A stretch of DNA of 64,000 bases from Frateuria_A yonginensis. Lineage in GTDB: Bacteria > Pseudomonadota > Gammaproteobacteria > Xanthomonadales > Rhodanobacteraceae. The notes below the pieces were generated by a model that searched no databases, was not told where the DNA came from, and worked only from the letters and a program-made list of their open reading frames with translations. How positions within the stretch are numbered: the first letter of the stretch is position 1; each line of letters begins with the position of its first letter. The stretch lies in the NCBI RefSeq assembly GCF_037137055.1, contig NZ_JBBBNY010000009.1, positions 62,001 to 126,000 on the forward strand, in the 5' to 3' direction. Position numbers and translations under genes: made by a program. This document shows, in pieces, positions 7,834 to 16,821 of the stretch.

Positions 7834-9102
7834 GTGAGCCTGCGCCACAACGCCCGCGCCGACCAAGGCGCCGCGCTGCCCCTCGCCACGCTGGCCTTCT
7901 TCTTCGTGATGGCCGGGTACTACATCATCCGCCCGGTCCGCGACCAGCTCGGCGGCGCGCTCGGCTCGCAGTCACTGCCGCTGTTCTACACGATCGTGTT
8001 TCTGGCGATGATGCTGCTGACGCCGGTGTTCGGCTGGCTGGTGGCGCGCTTTCCCCGCCGGCGGCTGCTCGGCTGGAGCTACAGCTTCTTCATCCTCTGC
8101 CTGCTCGCCTTCGTGCCGGCCTTCCTGGCGCAGGAGCGGATCGGCGCGCGCACGCTGGGCACCGTGTTCTACGTGTGGGTCAGCATCTTCAACCTGTTCG
8201 TGGTGTCGCTGTTCTGGAGCTTCATGGCGGACATCTTCGCCAGCCAGCAGGCGCGGCGGGTGTTCCCGCTCATTGCGCTGGGCGGCATGGCGGGGGCGAT
8301 CTTCGGCCCGTTGCTGACCAAGGTGCTGGTGCGATTGCTGGGTGTCGCGCCGTTGCTGGCGGTCTCCGCGGCGACGCTGGGGCTGGCGCTGCTGCTGCTG
8401 TTGCGGCTCTCCGCGCAGGACGAGCGCGGCGCCGCCGGCCAGGGCGCGCAGCCCATCGGTGGCGGACTCTGGGCGGGCGTGCGTGAGCTGTGGTCGCGCC
8501 CCTTCCTGCGCTACATGGCGCTGCTGATGCTGTTCGGCGACGGCATCGGCACGCTGGCCTACGCGCTGATGGCGGACTACGCCAAGGCACACTTCGCCGA
8601 CAAGGTCACCCGCACGGCGTTCTACAACGACCTGGACCTGGCCGCGAACCTGCTGGGCGCGCTGTTGCAGCTGAGCCTGACCCCGTGGGTGCTGGTCCGC
8701 CTCGGGGCCGGCTGGGGGCTGGTGTTGCCGGCGCTGGTCAACATCGGCTTGCTGCTGGCGGTCGCCGCCTTCGGAGCCGGCGACGTGCACGTCCTCGGCC
8801 TGGCCGTGCCCTTGCTGGCCGTGATGATGGCGACCACCCGCGGCTTCGCCTACGGCATGACCAAGCCGGCGGTGGACGCGCTGTACACCCGCGTGCCGCG
8901 CGAGACGCGCTACAAGGGCAAGAACTTCGTCGAGACCGCCGTCTGGCGTTTCGGCGACGTGCTGGTGACCAGCGGCGTGAGCCTGCTGACGGCCGTCGGC
9001 GTGGGCGTGGGGGGACTCGGCCTGATCGGCGCCGGGGTGGCCACGGCGTCGGCGTGGGTGGCGCGCCGGGCCGGCCGGGCGCCGGACCTGGCGAAGGACT
9101 GA
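7834..9102 (+). CDS. Major-facilitator-type membrane carrier resembling NTP/NDP exchangers
   Basis: A 422-residue polytopic membrane protein with about twelve hydrophobic segments and a GTG start preceded by GAGG. The N-terminal YYIIRPVRDQLG and the internal VWVSIFNLFVVSLFWSFMADIF resemble bacterial MFS proteins annotated as ATP/ADP-translocase-like (NTP/NDP exchange) carriers. Free-living proteobacteria carry these without a proven substrate. No linked biosynthetic gene gives a clue. Flanking genes are on the opposite strand, so it is transcribed alone. I am sure it is a transporter, not of its cargo. Confidence 0.8.
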   Translation: MSLRHNARADQGAALPLATLAFFFVMAGYYIIRPVRDQLGGALGSQSLPLFYTIVFLAMMLLTPVFGWLVARFPRRRLLGWSYSFFILCLLAFVPAFLAQERIGARTLGTVFYVWVSIFNLFVVSLFWSFMADIFASQQARRVFPLIALGGMAGAIFGPLLTKVLVRLLGVAPLLAVSAATLGLALLLLLRLSAQDERGAAGQGAQPIGGGLWAGVRELWSRPFLRYMALLMLFGDGIGTLAYALMADYAKAHFADKVTRTAFYNDLDLAANLLGALLQLSLTPWVLVRLGAGWGLVLPALVNIGLLLAVAAFGAGDVHVLGLAVPLLAVMMATTRGFAYGMTKPAVDALYTRVPRETRYKGKNFVETAVWRFGDVLVTSGVSLLTAVGVGVGGLGLIGAGVATASAWVARRAGRAPDLAKD

Positions 9103-9114
9103 CCGGCCACCGAC

Positions 9115-9543
9115 TCAGCTGGTGATGTAGCGCTGCAGCTGCTCGATCTGCTCGGCCTGGGCGTCGATCACCGCCTTGACCAGGTCGCCGATGGAGATCA
9201 CCCCGACCACCCGCGAGTCCTCTACCACCGGCAGGTGGCGCACGCGGCGCTCGGTGCACAGGCGCATGCAGTCGAACACGTCGGTGTCGGGCGCGATGGT
9301 CAGCGGCTCGCCGCTCATGATCTCCGCCACCGCCGTCTGCGCCGACGACCGCCCCTGCAGGATCACCTTGCGTGCGTAGTCGCGCTCGGAGACGATCCCC
9401 ACCAGCTGGTCGCCCTTCATCACCACGAGCGCGCCGATGCGGCGCTCGGCCATGCGCCGGATCGCTTCCAGTACCGGCGCGTCGGGCGCGATGGCGTAGA
9501 CCTCGCTGCCCTTGCTTTGCAGAAGATGCCTTACCTGACGCAT
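9115..9543 (-). CDS. Tandem CBS-domain protein
   Basis: A 142-residue protein made of two CBS domains (about residues 8-65 and 74-130) and a short C-terminal helix. It has no catalytic domain. CBS pairs bind adenine nucleotides or SAM and act as sensors of energy state. Motifs such as GIVSERDYARKV and VRHLPVVEDSRVVGVISIGDLVK are typical of stand-alone Bateman-module proteins. It stands between two unrelated genes; the partner is unknown. Confidence 0.92.
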   Translation of the reverse strand: MRQVRHLLQSKGSEVYAIAPDAPVLEAIRRMAERRIGALVVMKGDQLVGIVSERDYARKVILQGRSSAQTAVAEIMSGEPLTIAPDTDVFDCMRLCTERRVRHLPVVEDSRVVGVISIGDLVKAVIDAQAEQIEQLQRYITS

Positions 9544-9635
9544 GTCGGGCTCCCCTCGTCGGCCGGCGCGGCCGCTGCGACGAGTCTAGCCCCGGGCCGT
9601 CGCCACGGTGTGTAGGCCGCAGCGCCGCGGAACCC

Positions 9636-10583
9636 CTACCCGCGGGGCGAAAGGTCGCCGTGGCGGCGCTCTTCCTCGACGAAATACAGCGGCCGCTGCT
9701 TGGTCTCGGCGTAGCTGCGGCCCAGGTACTCGCCGATCACGCCCAGCGCCAGCAATTGCACGCCGCCGAGGAACAGGATCACCAGCATCAGCGTCGGATA
9801 GCCGCGCACCGGGTCGCCCCAGATCAGCGCCTTGGTCAGTACCCACAGGCCGTAGACGAAGGCCAGCAGGGACGAACCCAGGCCGACCCAGGTGGCCAGC
9901 CGCAGCGGCGCGGTGGAGAACGAGGTGATGCCTTCGATGGCGAACTGGATCAGCCGCCAGTAGTTCCACTTGGTTCGGCCCGCCTGCCGCGGCTCGCGCT
10001 GGTAGTGCACGGCGGTCTGGCGGTAGCCGATCCAGGCGAACAGGCCCTTCATGAAGCGCTGCCGCTCGCGCAGGCGCGCCAGCGCGTCCAGCGCGCGGCG
10101 CGAGAGCAGGCGGAAGTCGCCGGTGTCGCGCGGCAGCGGGGTGTCCGACAGGCGTTCCATGGTGCGGTAGAAGCCGGCGGCGGTCAGGCGCTTGAGGCGG
10201 GTCTCGCCGGCACGCGCGCTGCGCGTGGCGTAGACCACGTCGTGGCCGGCCTGCCACTTGGCGACCAGTTCCGGGATCAGTTCGGGCGGGTCCTGCAGGT
10301 CGGCGTCGATCACCACGGCCGCGCCTTCGGTCACGTGATCGAGCCCGGCGGTGAGCGCGGCCTCCTTGCCGAAGTTGCGCGAGAGCTTGAGCGCGTGCAC
10401 GCGCGGATCGTGCGCGACCAGCGCCTCGAGACCGGCCCAGGTGCCGTCGGTGCTGCCGTCGTCGACGTAGAGCACCGCAGTGTCCAGCGGCAGTGCATCG
10501 AGCACGGCCGAGAGGCGTCGGTGGAAGGCCTCCAGCACGGCGGCTTCGTTGTAGGCCGGCACGACGACGGTCAGTTGCGGCAT
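9636..10583 (-). CDS. GT2 family glycosyltransferase, GtrB/ArnC-like polyprenyl-phosphate type
   Basis: A 315-residue enzyme. The N-terminal GT-A domain has VVVPAYNEA, VDDGSTDGTW and the metal-binding DADLQDPPE. Two C-terminal transmembrane segments (about 230-255 and 262-290) and a cytoplasmic tail follow. This layout is that of GtrB/DPM1-like enzymes that move a sugar from UDP or GDP onto undecaprenyl phosphate for later transfer in the periplasm. The ribosome binding site AGGGGG precedes the start. It lies 19 bases downstream of mtgA on the same strand and is probably cotranscribed. No flippase or GtrA gene is seen, so the glycan made is unknown. Confidence 0.9.
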   Translation of the reverse strand: MPQLTVVVPAYNEAAVLEAFHRRLSAVLDALPLDTAVLYVDDGSTDGTWAGLEALVAHDPRVHALKLSRNFGKEAALTAGLDHVTEGAAVVIDADLQDPPELIPELVAKWQAGHDVVYATRSARAGETRLKRLTAAGFYRTMERLSDTPLPRDTGDFRLLSRRALDALARLRERQRFMKGLFAWIGYRQTAVHYQREPRQAGRTKWNYWRLIQFAIEGITSFSTAPLRLATWVGLGSSLLAFVYGLWVLTKALIWGDPVRGYPTLMLVILFLGGVQLLALGVIGEYLGRSYAETKQRPLYFVEEERRHGDLSPRG

Positions 10584-10602
10584 GGTTCCCCCTGGATGGC
10601 GT

Positions 10603-11343
10603 TCAATGGCCGTGGCGGGCCGGTGGCGGGCGGCTGCCGTCGAGGTAGCCGGGGCCGCCCAGTTGCTGCATCTGTTGCATGATCCATTGCGCGCGACGCT
10701 GCACGTAGGCGCTCGGCCGATCGACGTGCAGGCGGCGCGGGCTGGGCAGCACGGCGGCCAGGCGCGCCGCCTGTGCCGGACCCAGCCGCGCGGGCGGCAC
10801 GTGGAAGTACGCCTCGCTCGCCGCGCCTACGCCGTAGATGCCGTCGCCCAGCTCGGCGATGTTCATGTACACCTCGAGGATCCGCCGCTTCGGCCAGGTC
10901 AGTTCGATCAGCACGGTGAACCAGGCCTCCAGCCCCTTGCGGACGAAGCTGCGACCGTTCCACAGGAACAGGTTCTTGGCCGTCTGCTGGCTGATCGTGC
11001 TGGCGCCGCGCAGGCGCCGGCCCTCGTCGGCCTCGTCCAGCGCGTCCTGGATGGAATCGAAGTCGAAACCGTGGTGGTACGGGAATTTCTGGTCCTCGCC
11101 GGCGACCATCGCCAGCGGCACGTAGGGCGAGACCTGCGACCAGGGCACCCAGTGCTGGCGCAGCCGGAAATCCCGCTCGCCGTGCACCAGCGCCTCCAGC
11201 CGGCGCTCCATCATCACCGCCGAGGTCCACGGCGGCACGAACCGCAATACCAGCACCACCAGCCAGGAAAGCGCCAGCCACGAAAGCACCAGCAGCGCGA
11301 GCAGTCGCAGCAGGCGTCGGAGGGTGGAGCGCGCGGGTGGCAT
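10603..11343 (-). CDS. mtgA: Monofunctional biosynthetic peptidoglycan transglycosylase
   Basis: A 246-residue GT51 enzyme that polymerises lipid II into glycan strands. One N-terminal transmembrane helix (about 15-38) is followed by the transglycosylase domain. Motifs are EDQKFPYHHGFD (catalytic Glu), RGASTISQQTAKN and KRRILEVYMNIAELG. No transpeptidase domain follows, so this is MtgA rather than a class A PBP. The start at 11343 places the membrane anchor at the usual distance. It forms a probable two-gene unit with the downstream glycosyltransferase. Confidence 0.94.
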   Translation of the reverse strand: MPPARSTLRRLLRLLALLVLSWLALSWLVVLVLRFVPPWTSAVMMERRLEALVHGERDFRLRQHWVPWSQVSPYVPLAMVAGEDQKFPYHHGFDFDSIQDALDEADEGRRLRGASTISQQTAKNLFLWNGRSFVRKGLEAWFTVLIELTWPKRRILEVYMNIAELGDGIYGVGAASEAYFHVPPARLGPAQAARLAAVLPSPRRLHVDRPSAYVQRRAQWIMQQMQQLGGPGYLDGSRPPPARHGH

Positions 11344-11463
11344 CGTGCGGAAGGCGGGCCTGGCAGGAAAGCGGCCGCAGTATAAGCGGCCGGGCCCCGG
11401 CCATTGTGCCGGCGCGGCGGCGCCCCCATCTGCATGCTTTCGCTTCCGCCAGGGTGATCGTTC

Positions 11464-12363
11464 GTGGAAACCGTGCTTGTCGAAGACGTGCTGCACCGCT
11501 TCGTACTGGAACGCGCCGGCGTGCGTGGCGTACTGGTGCGCCTGGGTGCCGCCTGGCGTGAGGTGGCCGCGCGTGCCGCCTATCCGGTGCCGCTGCGCGA
11601 ACTGCTCGGCGAGAGCCTGGTCGCCAGCGCACTGCTGACCGGCAACATCAAGCTGGAAGGCGCGCTGTCGATCGAGCTCAAGAGCGGCGGCCCGCTGCGT
11701 CTGCTGTTCGTCGAATGCAGCGACCAGGGCCGACTGCGTGGACTCGCCCGCTGGCAGGACCCGCTGCCCGACCCGCTGGACCTGTCCGCCCTGCCGGGCG
11801 CGATCATGGCGATCACCATCGGCCATGCCGAACGTGGACAGCGTTACCAGGGCCTGGTCGAACTGGGCCAGCCGGACCTGGCCGGTGCGCTGGAAAACTA
11901 CTTCCGCCTGTCCGAGCAGTTGCCGGCGCGGCTGCTGCTGGCCGCCGACGCCGAACATGCGGTCGGCCTGATGCTGCAGAAACTGCCGGGCGAAGGTGGC
12001 CACGGCGCGGTGGAGGACGAGGACGCCTGGAACCGCGTGCTGCACCTGACCGGCACGCTGGGCCGCGAGGAGATGCTCAGCGCCTCGCCGGAGCAACTGC
12101 TGTACCGGCTCTACCACGAGGAGACCGTGCGCCTGTTCGAACCGCGCCCGCTGGCATTCGGCTGCAGCTGCACCCGCGAGCGGGTCGAATCGATGCTGCG
12201 CTCGCTGGGCCGCGAGGAGGTCGAGGCGGCGCTGGCCGCCCGCGAGGGCGAAATCGAGGTGATCTGCGAGTTCTGCGCGCAGCGCTACACCTTCGACCGC
12301 ATCGATGCGGAGATGCTGCTGAGCGGCGGGGTCAGTTCGGACACCTCGACCACGGCGCAGTAG
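11464..12363 (+). CDS. hslO: Hsp33 redox-regulated chaperone
   Basis: A 299-residue holdase chaperone activated by oxidation. The C-terminal zinc centre is visible as CSC in FGCSCTRERV and CEFC in VICEFCAQRYTF, four cysteines in the CxC...CxxC arrangement. The N-terminal domain has the typical GESLVASALLTGNIKLEG. The GTG start at 11464 is supported by AGGGTGA upstream and gives the standard length. Transcribed alone, divergent from mtgA. Confidence 0.95.
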   Translation: METVLVEDVLHRFVLERAGVRGVLVRLGAAWREVAARAAYPVPLRELLGESLVASALLTGNIKLEGALSIELKSGGPLRLLFVECSDQGRLRGLARWQDPLPDPLDLSALPGAIMAITIGHAERGQRYQGLVELGQPDLAGALENYFRLSEQLPARLLLAADAEHAVGLMLQKLPGEGGHGAVEDEDAWNRVLHLTGTLGREEMLSASPEQLLYRLYHEETVRLFEPRPLAFGCSCTRERVESMLRSLGREEVEAALAAREGEIEVICEFCAQRYTFDRIDAEMLLSGGVSSDTSTTAQ

Positions 12364-12484
12364 CCCGGGCAGGGTGTCGGCTGCTCTTCCGCTCCTGCGC
12401 CGCGGAGGGGATGCCCGTTTGGTGCCCGCACACGCAGGCGCTCCCCGGAGAGACGGGCGGGCGGGAAGGGCTACCGCGACAGAC

Positions 12485-15370
12485 CTAGGCCACCGCGGGC
12501 GTCGGGTCGGCCGGGAGCCAGGCCTCGATCGGCTTGGGCCGCGCGAACAGGAAGCCCTGGCCGTAGCGGCAACCCACGCGCAGCAGCGCCTGGCGCTGGT
12601 ATTCCTCTTCGATGCCTTCGGCGATCACCTGCATGTGCAGCGAGTCGGCCAGCACCTGGATCGCGCGCACCACCGCCAGGCCCTGACTCTCGCCCTGGCG
12701 CGGCAGCTCGGTGATGAAGGAACGGTCGATCTTCAGCGTCTCGAACGGGTACTGGTGCAGGTAGCTCAGCGAGGAGTAGCCGGTGCCGAAGTCGTCCAGC
12801 GCCACGGTCACGCCACGGCCGCGCAGGTGCTCCAGCATCCGCTTGACCTGCGCCGGGTTGTCCAGCAACGCCCGCTCGGTCACCTCGATGCGCACCTGCC
12901 GCGGCGACATGCCGTGGTGGGCGAGCAGGGCGAGCAGGCGCGTATCCAGGTCCGGCAGCCGGAAGTGGCGGCCGGACACGTTGATGCTGATGAAGCCCGT
13001 GCTGCCGAGCAGTTGCGGCGCCTGCGCGCAGACCTGCTCGAAGATCTGCCAGTCGATGCTCTCGGCGCAGCCGGCTTCCTCGGCGATCACCAGGAACTCG
13101 CCCGGCGCGAGCAGGCCGCGGTCCGGGTGATGCCAGCGCAGCAGCGCCTCGTAGCCGACGATGCGGCCGTCGTCCAGTGCCACGATCGGCTGGTAGAACG
13201 GCACGAATTCGTTGCGCGCGAGGCCGCGGCGCAGGTCGCTTTCCATCTCCAGCAGCGACAGTGCCTCGCGCCGCAGGCGGTCGTCGAACAGCGCGGCGCG
13301 GTGGCGGCCCTCGTCCTTGGCCCGGTACATCGCCGCGTCGGCGTCGCGCAGCAGTTCCTCGGGCTTCTGGTAGTGCGGGCCGGGCAGGGCCACGCCGATC
13401 GAGGCGGAGGTGAAGATCTCCTTGGCGCCCAGCCGGAACGGCACCTGCAGCTCGCCGATCACACGCTCGGCGATCAGCAGCGCGGTGCCCGGATCGGCGA
13501 TGCCGTCCAGCAACACGGCGAACTCGTCGCCGCCCAGGCGCGCGACCACGTCGCGCGTCTTCAGGCAGGCGCGGATGCGCCCGCCGACCTGGAACAGCAG
13601 GTCGTCGCCGACCAGGTGGCCGACCGAATCGTTGATGACCTTGAAGCGGTCCAGGTCGATGAACAGCACGGCGAAGCCGTCCTGCGGATCGGCACGGTAG
13701 CGCTCCAGCGACTGTTCCAGGCGCTGCAGCAGCAGTGTGCGGTTGGGCAGGCCGGTCAGCGAGTCGTGCAGGGTCTCGTACTTGAGCCGCCGTTCGACCC
13801 GCTCGCGCTCGGCGATCTGCTCGCGCAGGTCGCGGTTGGCCAGGGCCAGCGCGCGGGTGCGCTCGGTGACCCGGCGCTCCAGCCCGGCATAGGCCTGCTT
13901 CAGCGACTCGGCCGTGTGCTTGCGCTGCAGCGCGTTGGCGATGTGGTAGCTGACGAAGGTCAGCAACTCCTGGTCGCGCTCGTTGTAGGTATGCTCCTGG
14001 GTGTAGCTCTGTACCGCCAGCACGCCCATCACCTTCTCGCCCAGCAGCAGCGGCACGCCCAGCCAGCACAGCGAGTGCGCCCCCTGGCGCTGGATCTCGC
14101 CGGCCGCGGCCAGCCGTTCGAGCTCCTGCGGGTCGGCCAGCAGCGGCTTGCCGTGGCGCAGCACGTACTCGGTGGCGCCACGGCCGTGCACGCGCGGCGT
14201 GCGCACGTTGTCGACCTCGTCCACGGAGTAGGGGAAGGTGAGCTGACCGGTCTCCTCGTCGACCAGCGCGATGTAGAAGTTCCGCGCGTAGAGCAGGCCG
14301 CCGATGACCCGGTGCACGGCCGCGTAGAAAGTGTCCAGCCCGTCGGAGGTGTTCGCCAGCTCCGCGATGCGGAACAACGCCGCCTGCAGGCGCTCGCCGC
14401 GCTGGCGCTGCAGCACCTGCTGGCGCAGCACGCGGTTGGCTTCGCGCAGGGCCGCCGTGCGGTCGGCGACGCGGCGCTCCAGCTCGGCCTGGGCCTGGCG
14501 CTTTTCCAGCGCGGCCTGCACGTGCTGGGCGACGTAGCAGAGCAGCTCGCGGTCCTGCGTGGTGTACTGGGTATCGGCGCGGTAGCTTTGCACCACGATG
14601 CCGCCGACCACCTTGCCCTCGCGCAGCAGCGGCACGCCCAGCCAGTGCTCGCAGTCCGGGCCGATCAGCACCAGCCGGTGCGACACCGTGCGGCTGAGTT
14701 CCTCCATCGAGCCCATCATCGGGCGCCCGCCCTTGAGCAGGTTCCAGGTCAGGCTGTGCTCGAGTTCGGCCAGCGGGAAGCTGCGATCGGGCGAAGGCGG
14801 GTCGCGATCGGCGGCGTCGGCGTAGTACGGGAAGCGCACGCTGTCGGTGGCCTCCTCGTACAGCACGACGTAGAAGTTCTCCGCGTACATGAGGCTGCCG
14901 ACGATGGCGTGCAGCGAGCGCATCATCTCGGCGAGGTTGCGTTCCGTACCGGCCTGCTCGGCGATGGCAAAGAGCGCGCGCTGCAGGCGCTCGGCCAGGG
15001 CCAGGCGCGAAATCGCCTCGTACAGGCGCGCCGTTTCGGCCTGCTGACGCAGGCGGGTGCCGGCGAGGCGGCCGAACCAGGCGAGCCGCTCGCGCAGCGG
15101 CTCGGACAGCGGCACTTCCGGCTCCAGCACCAGCACGCGCGAAGCTTGCGGATCCTCGGCCAGTTCCAGCCGGCCGGGCAGGGCCGGCTCGCCGCCCAGC
15201 GGACGCCAGCCCAGCCGGGCGCGCACGTGCCAGTCCGACAGCAGCGTCTCGCAGACTGCCGCGACGCTGGCCGCATCCGGCGCCCCGAACAGCCGCTCCA
15301 CGGCCCGATGCAGCGCTTCCCGGTTGGCCGGTGGCGGCATGGGCTCGCGAGTGGGCGGAGCGGGATTCAT
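12485..15370 (-). CDS. GAF-GAF-GGDEF-EAL cyclic-di-GMP signalling protein
   Basis: A 961-residue cytoplasmic protein. It has two GAF domains (about 125-290 and 320-490), each followed by a coiled-coil linker, then a GGDEF domain (about 530-690) and an EAL domain (about 705-955). The diguanylate cyclase site RLGGDEF is intact. The phosphodiesterase site is also intact: EALLRW, NVSGRHF, VTERALL, DDFGTGYSS, KIDRSFI and AEGIEEE are all present. Both activities are therefore possible, and GAF ligands may choose between them. It lacks transmembrane segments. An alternative start lies ten codons in (M11). Neighbours do not suggest a pathway. Confidence 0.93.
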   Translation of the reverse strand: MNPAPPTREPMPPPANREALHRAVERLFGAPDAASVAAVCETLLSDWHVRARLGWRPLGGEPALPGRLELAEDPQASRVLVLEPEVPLSEPLRERLAWFGRLAGTRLRQQAETARLYEAISRLALAERLQRALFAIAEQAGTERNLAEMMRSLHAIVGSLMYAENFYVVLYEEATDSVRFPYYADAADRDPPSPDRSFPLAELEHSLTWNLLKGGRPMMGSMEELSRTVSHRLVLIGPDCEHWLGVPLLREGKVVGGIVVQSYRADTQYTTQDRELLCYVAQHVQAALEKRQAQAELERRVADRTAALREANRVLRQQVLQRQRGERLQAALFRIAELANTSDGLDTFYAAVHRVIGGLLYARNFYIALVDEETGQLTFPYSVDEVDNVRTPRVHGRGATEYVLRHGKPLLADPQELERLAAAGEIQRQGAHSLCWLGVPLLLGEKVMGVLAVQSYTQEHTYNERDQELLTFVSYHIANALQRKHTAESLKQAYAGLERRVTERTRALALANRDLREQIAERERVERRLKYETLHDSLTGLPNRTLLLQRLEQSLERYRADPQDGFAVLFIDLDRFKVINDSVGHLVGDDLLFQVGGRIRACLKTRDVVARLGGDEFAVLLDGIADPGTALLIAERVIGELQVPFRLGAKEIFTSASIGVALPGPHYQKPEELLRDADAAMYRAKDEGRHRAALFDDRLRREALSLLEMESDLRRGLARNEFVPFYQPIVALDDGRIVGYEALLRWHHPDRGLLAPGEFLVIAEEAGCAESIDWQIFEQVCAQAPQLLGSTGFISINVSGRHFRLPDLDTRLLALLAHHGMSPRQVRIEVTERALLDNPAQVKRMLEHLRGRGVTVALDDFGTGYSSLSYLHQYPFETLKIDRSFITELPRQGESQGLAVVRAIQVLADSLHMQVIAEGIEEEYQRQALLRVGCRYGQGFLFARPKPIEAWLPADPTPAVA

Positions 15371-15571
15371 CGCAGGCGTGGAGGGTTCGTGACGGCCGTA
15401 GGGGCGACTATATCGTGCGGCGAGGGCTTTGTCGGACCCGGACCGACCTGTTTTTCATCCGCCGTGGAACCCGGCTCTGGCGTGATGGTCCATGTACGCA
15501 AGATATGTGCCTCGGTTCACCGTTCGGATACCAGGTACGGTACCGGGGGTGTTAGATAAAAGTAAAAGGGG

Positions 15572-15577
15572 TATACT
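15572..15577 (+). promoter_or_regulatory. Possible -10 element of the gene at 15631
   Basis: TATACT lies in an unusually AT-rich patch (15551-15577) within the 260-base gap between divergent genes. No good -35 is visible at the right spacing. The rest of the gap (15371-15550) shows nothing recognisable. Confidence 0.35.
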
Positions 15578-15630
15578 GGTTCCAACCCTCGGCCACGCCT
15601 GGCCGTGACCTTTCGAGTGCCCGATTCGCC

Positions 15631-16527
15631 ATGCGCCGCCTGTTGCCCCTGCTGATCCTGCTGACGCCGTTCGCCGCGGCAGGGCAGGTGCTGGGCGGCG
15701 ATTCGCAGCTGGCGCAGCAGCTGCTGCGGCAACCCCCGGACCGGATCGTCGACATGGGCCAGGGCGTGGCGGTGCCGCTGTGGCGTGGCGCCGATGGCCG
15801 CATGCTGGCGCTCAAGGCCGACGAACAGACGACCACGCTGGCCCAGCGCGCCGATGCGCCGCTGTCGTTCCATGCGGTCGACGCCGGCAGTGTGATGTCG
15901 GCGGACCTGCAGTACGGGCTCGATCCGCACCTGCAGATCCACGCCGGCGTCAGCGAGCACAACTGGGTATCGCGCGGACCGCGCGTGGTCGGCAGCGAGA
16001 TCGGTGCCACCTACAATCTCGGCCGCTACAGCGTGGGCCTGAGCGTAGGCGCCGACAGCACGCCCGACCAGCGCCTGCCGCGTGTCCTGCCGGGCGCCAC
16101 GCCGGGTGTGAACGGCCTGCCCGATTTCGACAGCAGCGCCCAGCTCAGCGCCCGTGGCCGCGTGGCCGTCGGTGGCCAGAGCGGTATCGACCTGGGTGCC
16201 AGCGTGGGCCGCATCCGCCTGTTGCCGGGCAATGTGCTGGGCATCAATACGCTGGACCAGAAGGCGCTGAGCTTCGGCGTCGACCACGGTCCGCTGAGCG
16301 GATCCATCGTGGGCCGCACCATGCAGCCGGCGCTGCCGGGCGGCTACTACGGCGACAAGCGCTGGAGCAGCATCGACCTGGGCGTCACCGTGCGCCTGCC
16401 GTGGCAGGGCGAGCTGAGCATCGGTGCCCAGAACCTGTGGTCGTCCGGCTCTTCGGTGCCGACCCCGGCCGGCCCCGAGCCCGACCAGTCGCGCACGCCA
16501 TACGTGCAGTACCACCAGGACCTGTAA
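15631..16527 (+). CDS. Exported protein of unknown function, beta-strand rich
   Basis: A 298-residue protein with a Sec signal peptide (about 1-19, MRRLLPLLILLTPFAAAGQ). I do not recognise a family. The mature part has many alternating-polarity stretches (SADLQYGLDPHLQIHAGVSEH, EIGATYNLGRYSVGLSVGAD, SSIDLGVTVRLPWQGELSIGAQNLW) that look like transmembrane or stacked beta strands. This suggests an outer-membrane barrel or outer-membrane-associated protein. The C-terminus ends YHQDL, not a classical Phe. It is transcribed alone and ended by a strong terminator. Confidence 0.8.
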   Translation: MRRLLPLLILLTPFAAAGQVLGGDSQLAQQLLRQPPDRIVDMGQGVAVPLWRGADGRMLALKADEQTTTLAQRADAPLSFHAVDAGSVMSADLQYGLDPHLQIHAGVSEHNWVSRGPRVVGSEIGATYNLGRYSVGLSVGADSTPDQRLPRVLPGATPGVNGLPDFDSSAQLSARGRVAVGGQSGIDLGASVGRIRLLPGNVLGINTLDQKALSFGVDHGPLSGSIVGRTMQPALPGGYYGDKRWSSIDLGVTVRLPWQGELSIGAQNLWSSGSSVPTPAGPEPDQSRTPYVQYHQDL

Positions 16528-16546
16528 GGTTTCCCGCTTCGGGACG

Positions 16547-16575
16547 AAAGGCCGTCGCATGCGACGGCCTTTTTC
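16547..16575 (+). terminator. Rho-independent terminator
   Basis: AAAGGCCGTCGC (16547-16558) pairs with GCGACGGCCTTT (16561-16572), followed by more T. Twenty bases after the stop of the exported orphan gene. Confidence 0.85.
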
Positions 16576-16767
16576 CTTGGGCCCGGCCGCCCGGTTGTGG
16601 GATACCGGCCGCGGGGCGAAGGAAGCATCGGGCGCCGGCTCGGGCCCGGCGCGTCGGGAGGATGCTCGCGCGAAGCGGGCAGCGGCGAAGGTGACCAAGG
16701 ATTCCTCGGCTTCGGGACCGGCACGTAGCGGCGGTCACCTTGCGTCCCCGGCGAGGCTTGCAGACGG

Positions 16768-16801
16768 CGAGGGCCGGGCGTTGCTGGCCGCCCGGCCCTC
16801 G
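16768..16801 (-). terminator. Hairpin ending the sigma/DUF4097 operon
   Basis: A perfect 13-base stem CGAGGGCCGGGCG/CGCCCGGCCCTCG with an eight-base loop lies 20 bases after the DUF4097 stop. There is no clear T-run, so it may need Rho or act as an RNA 3' stabiliser. The remaining spacer 16576-16767 shows nothing recognisable. Confidence 0.55.
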
Positions 16802-16821
16802 CGGACGATCCGGCGGACGTG

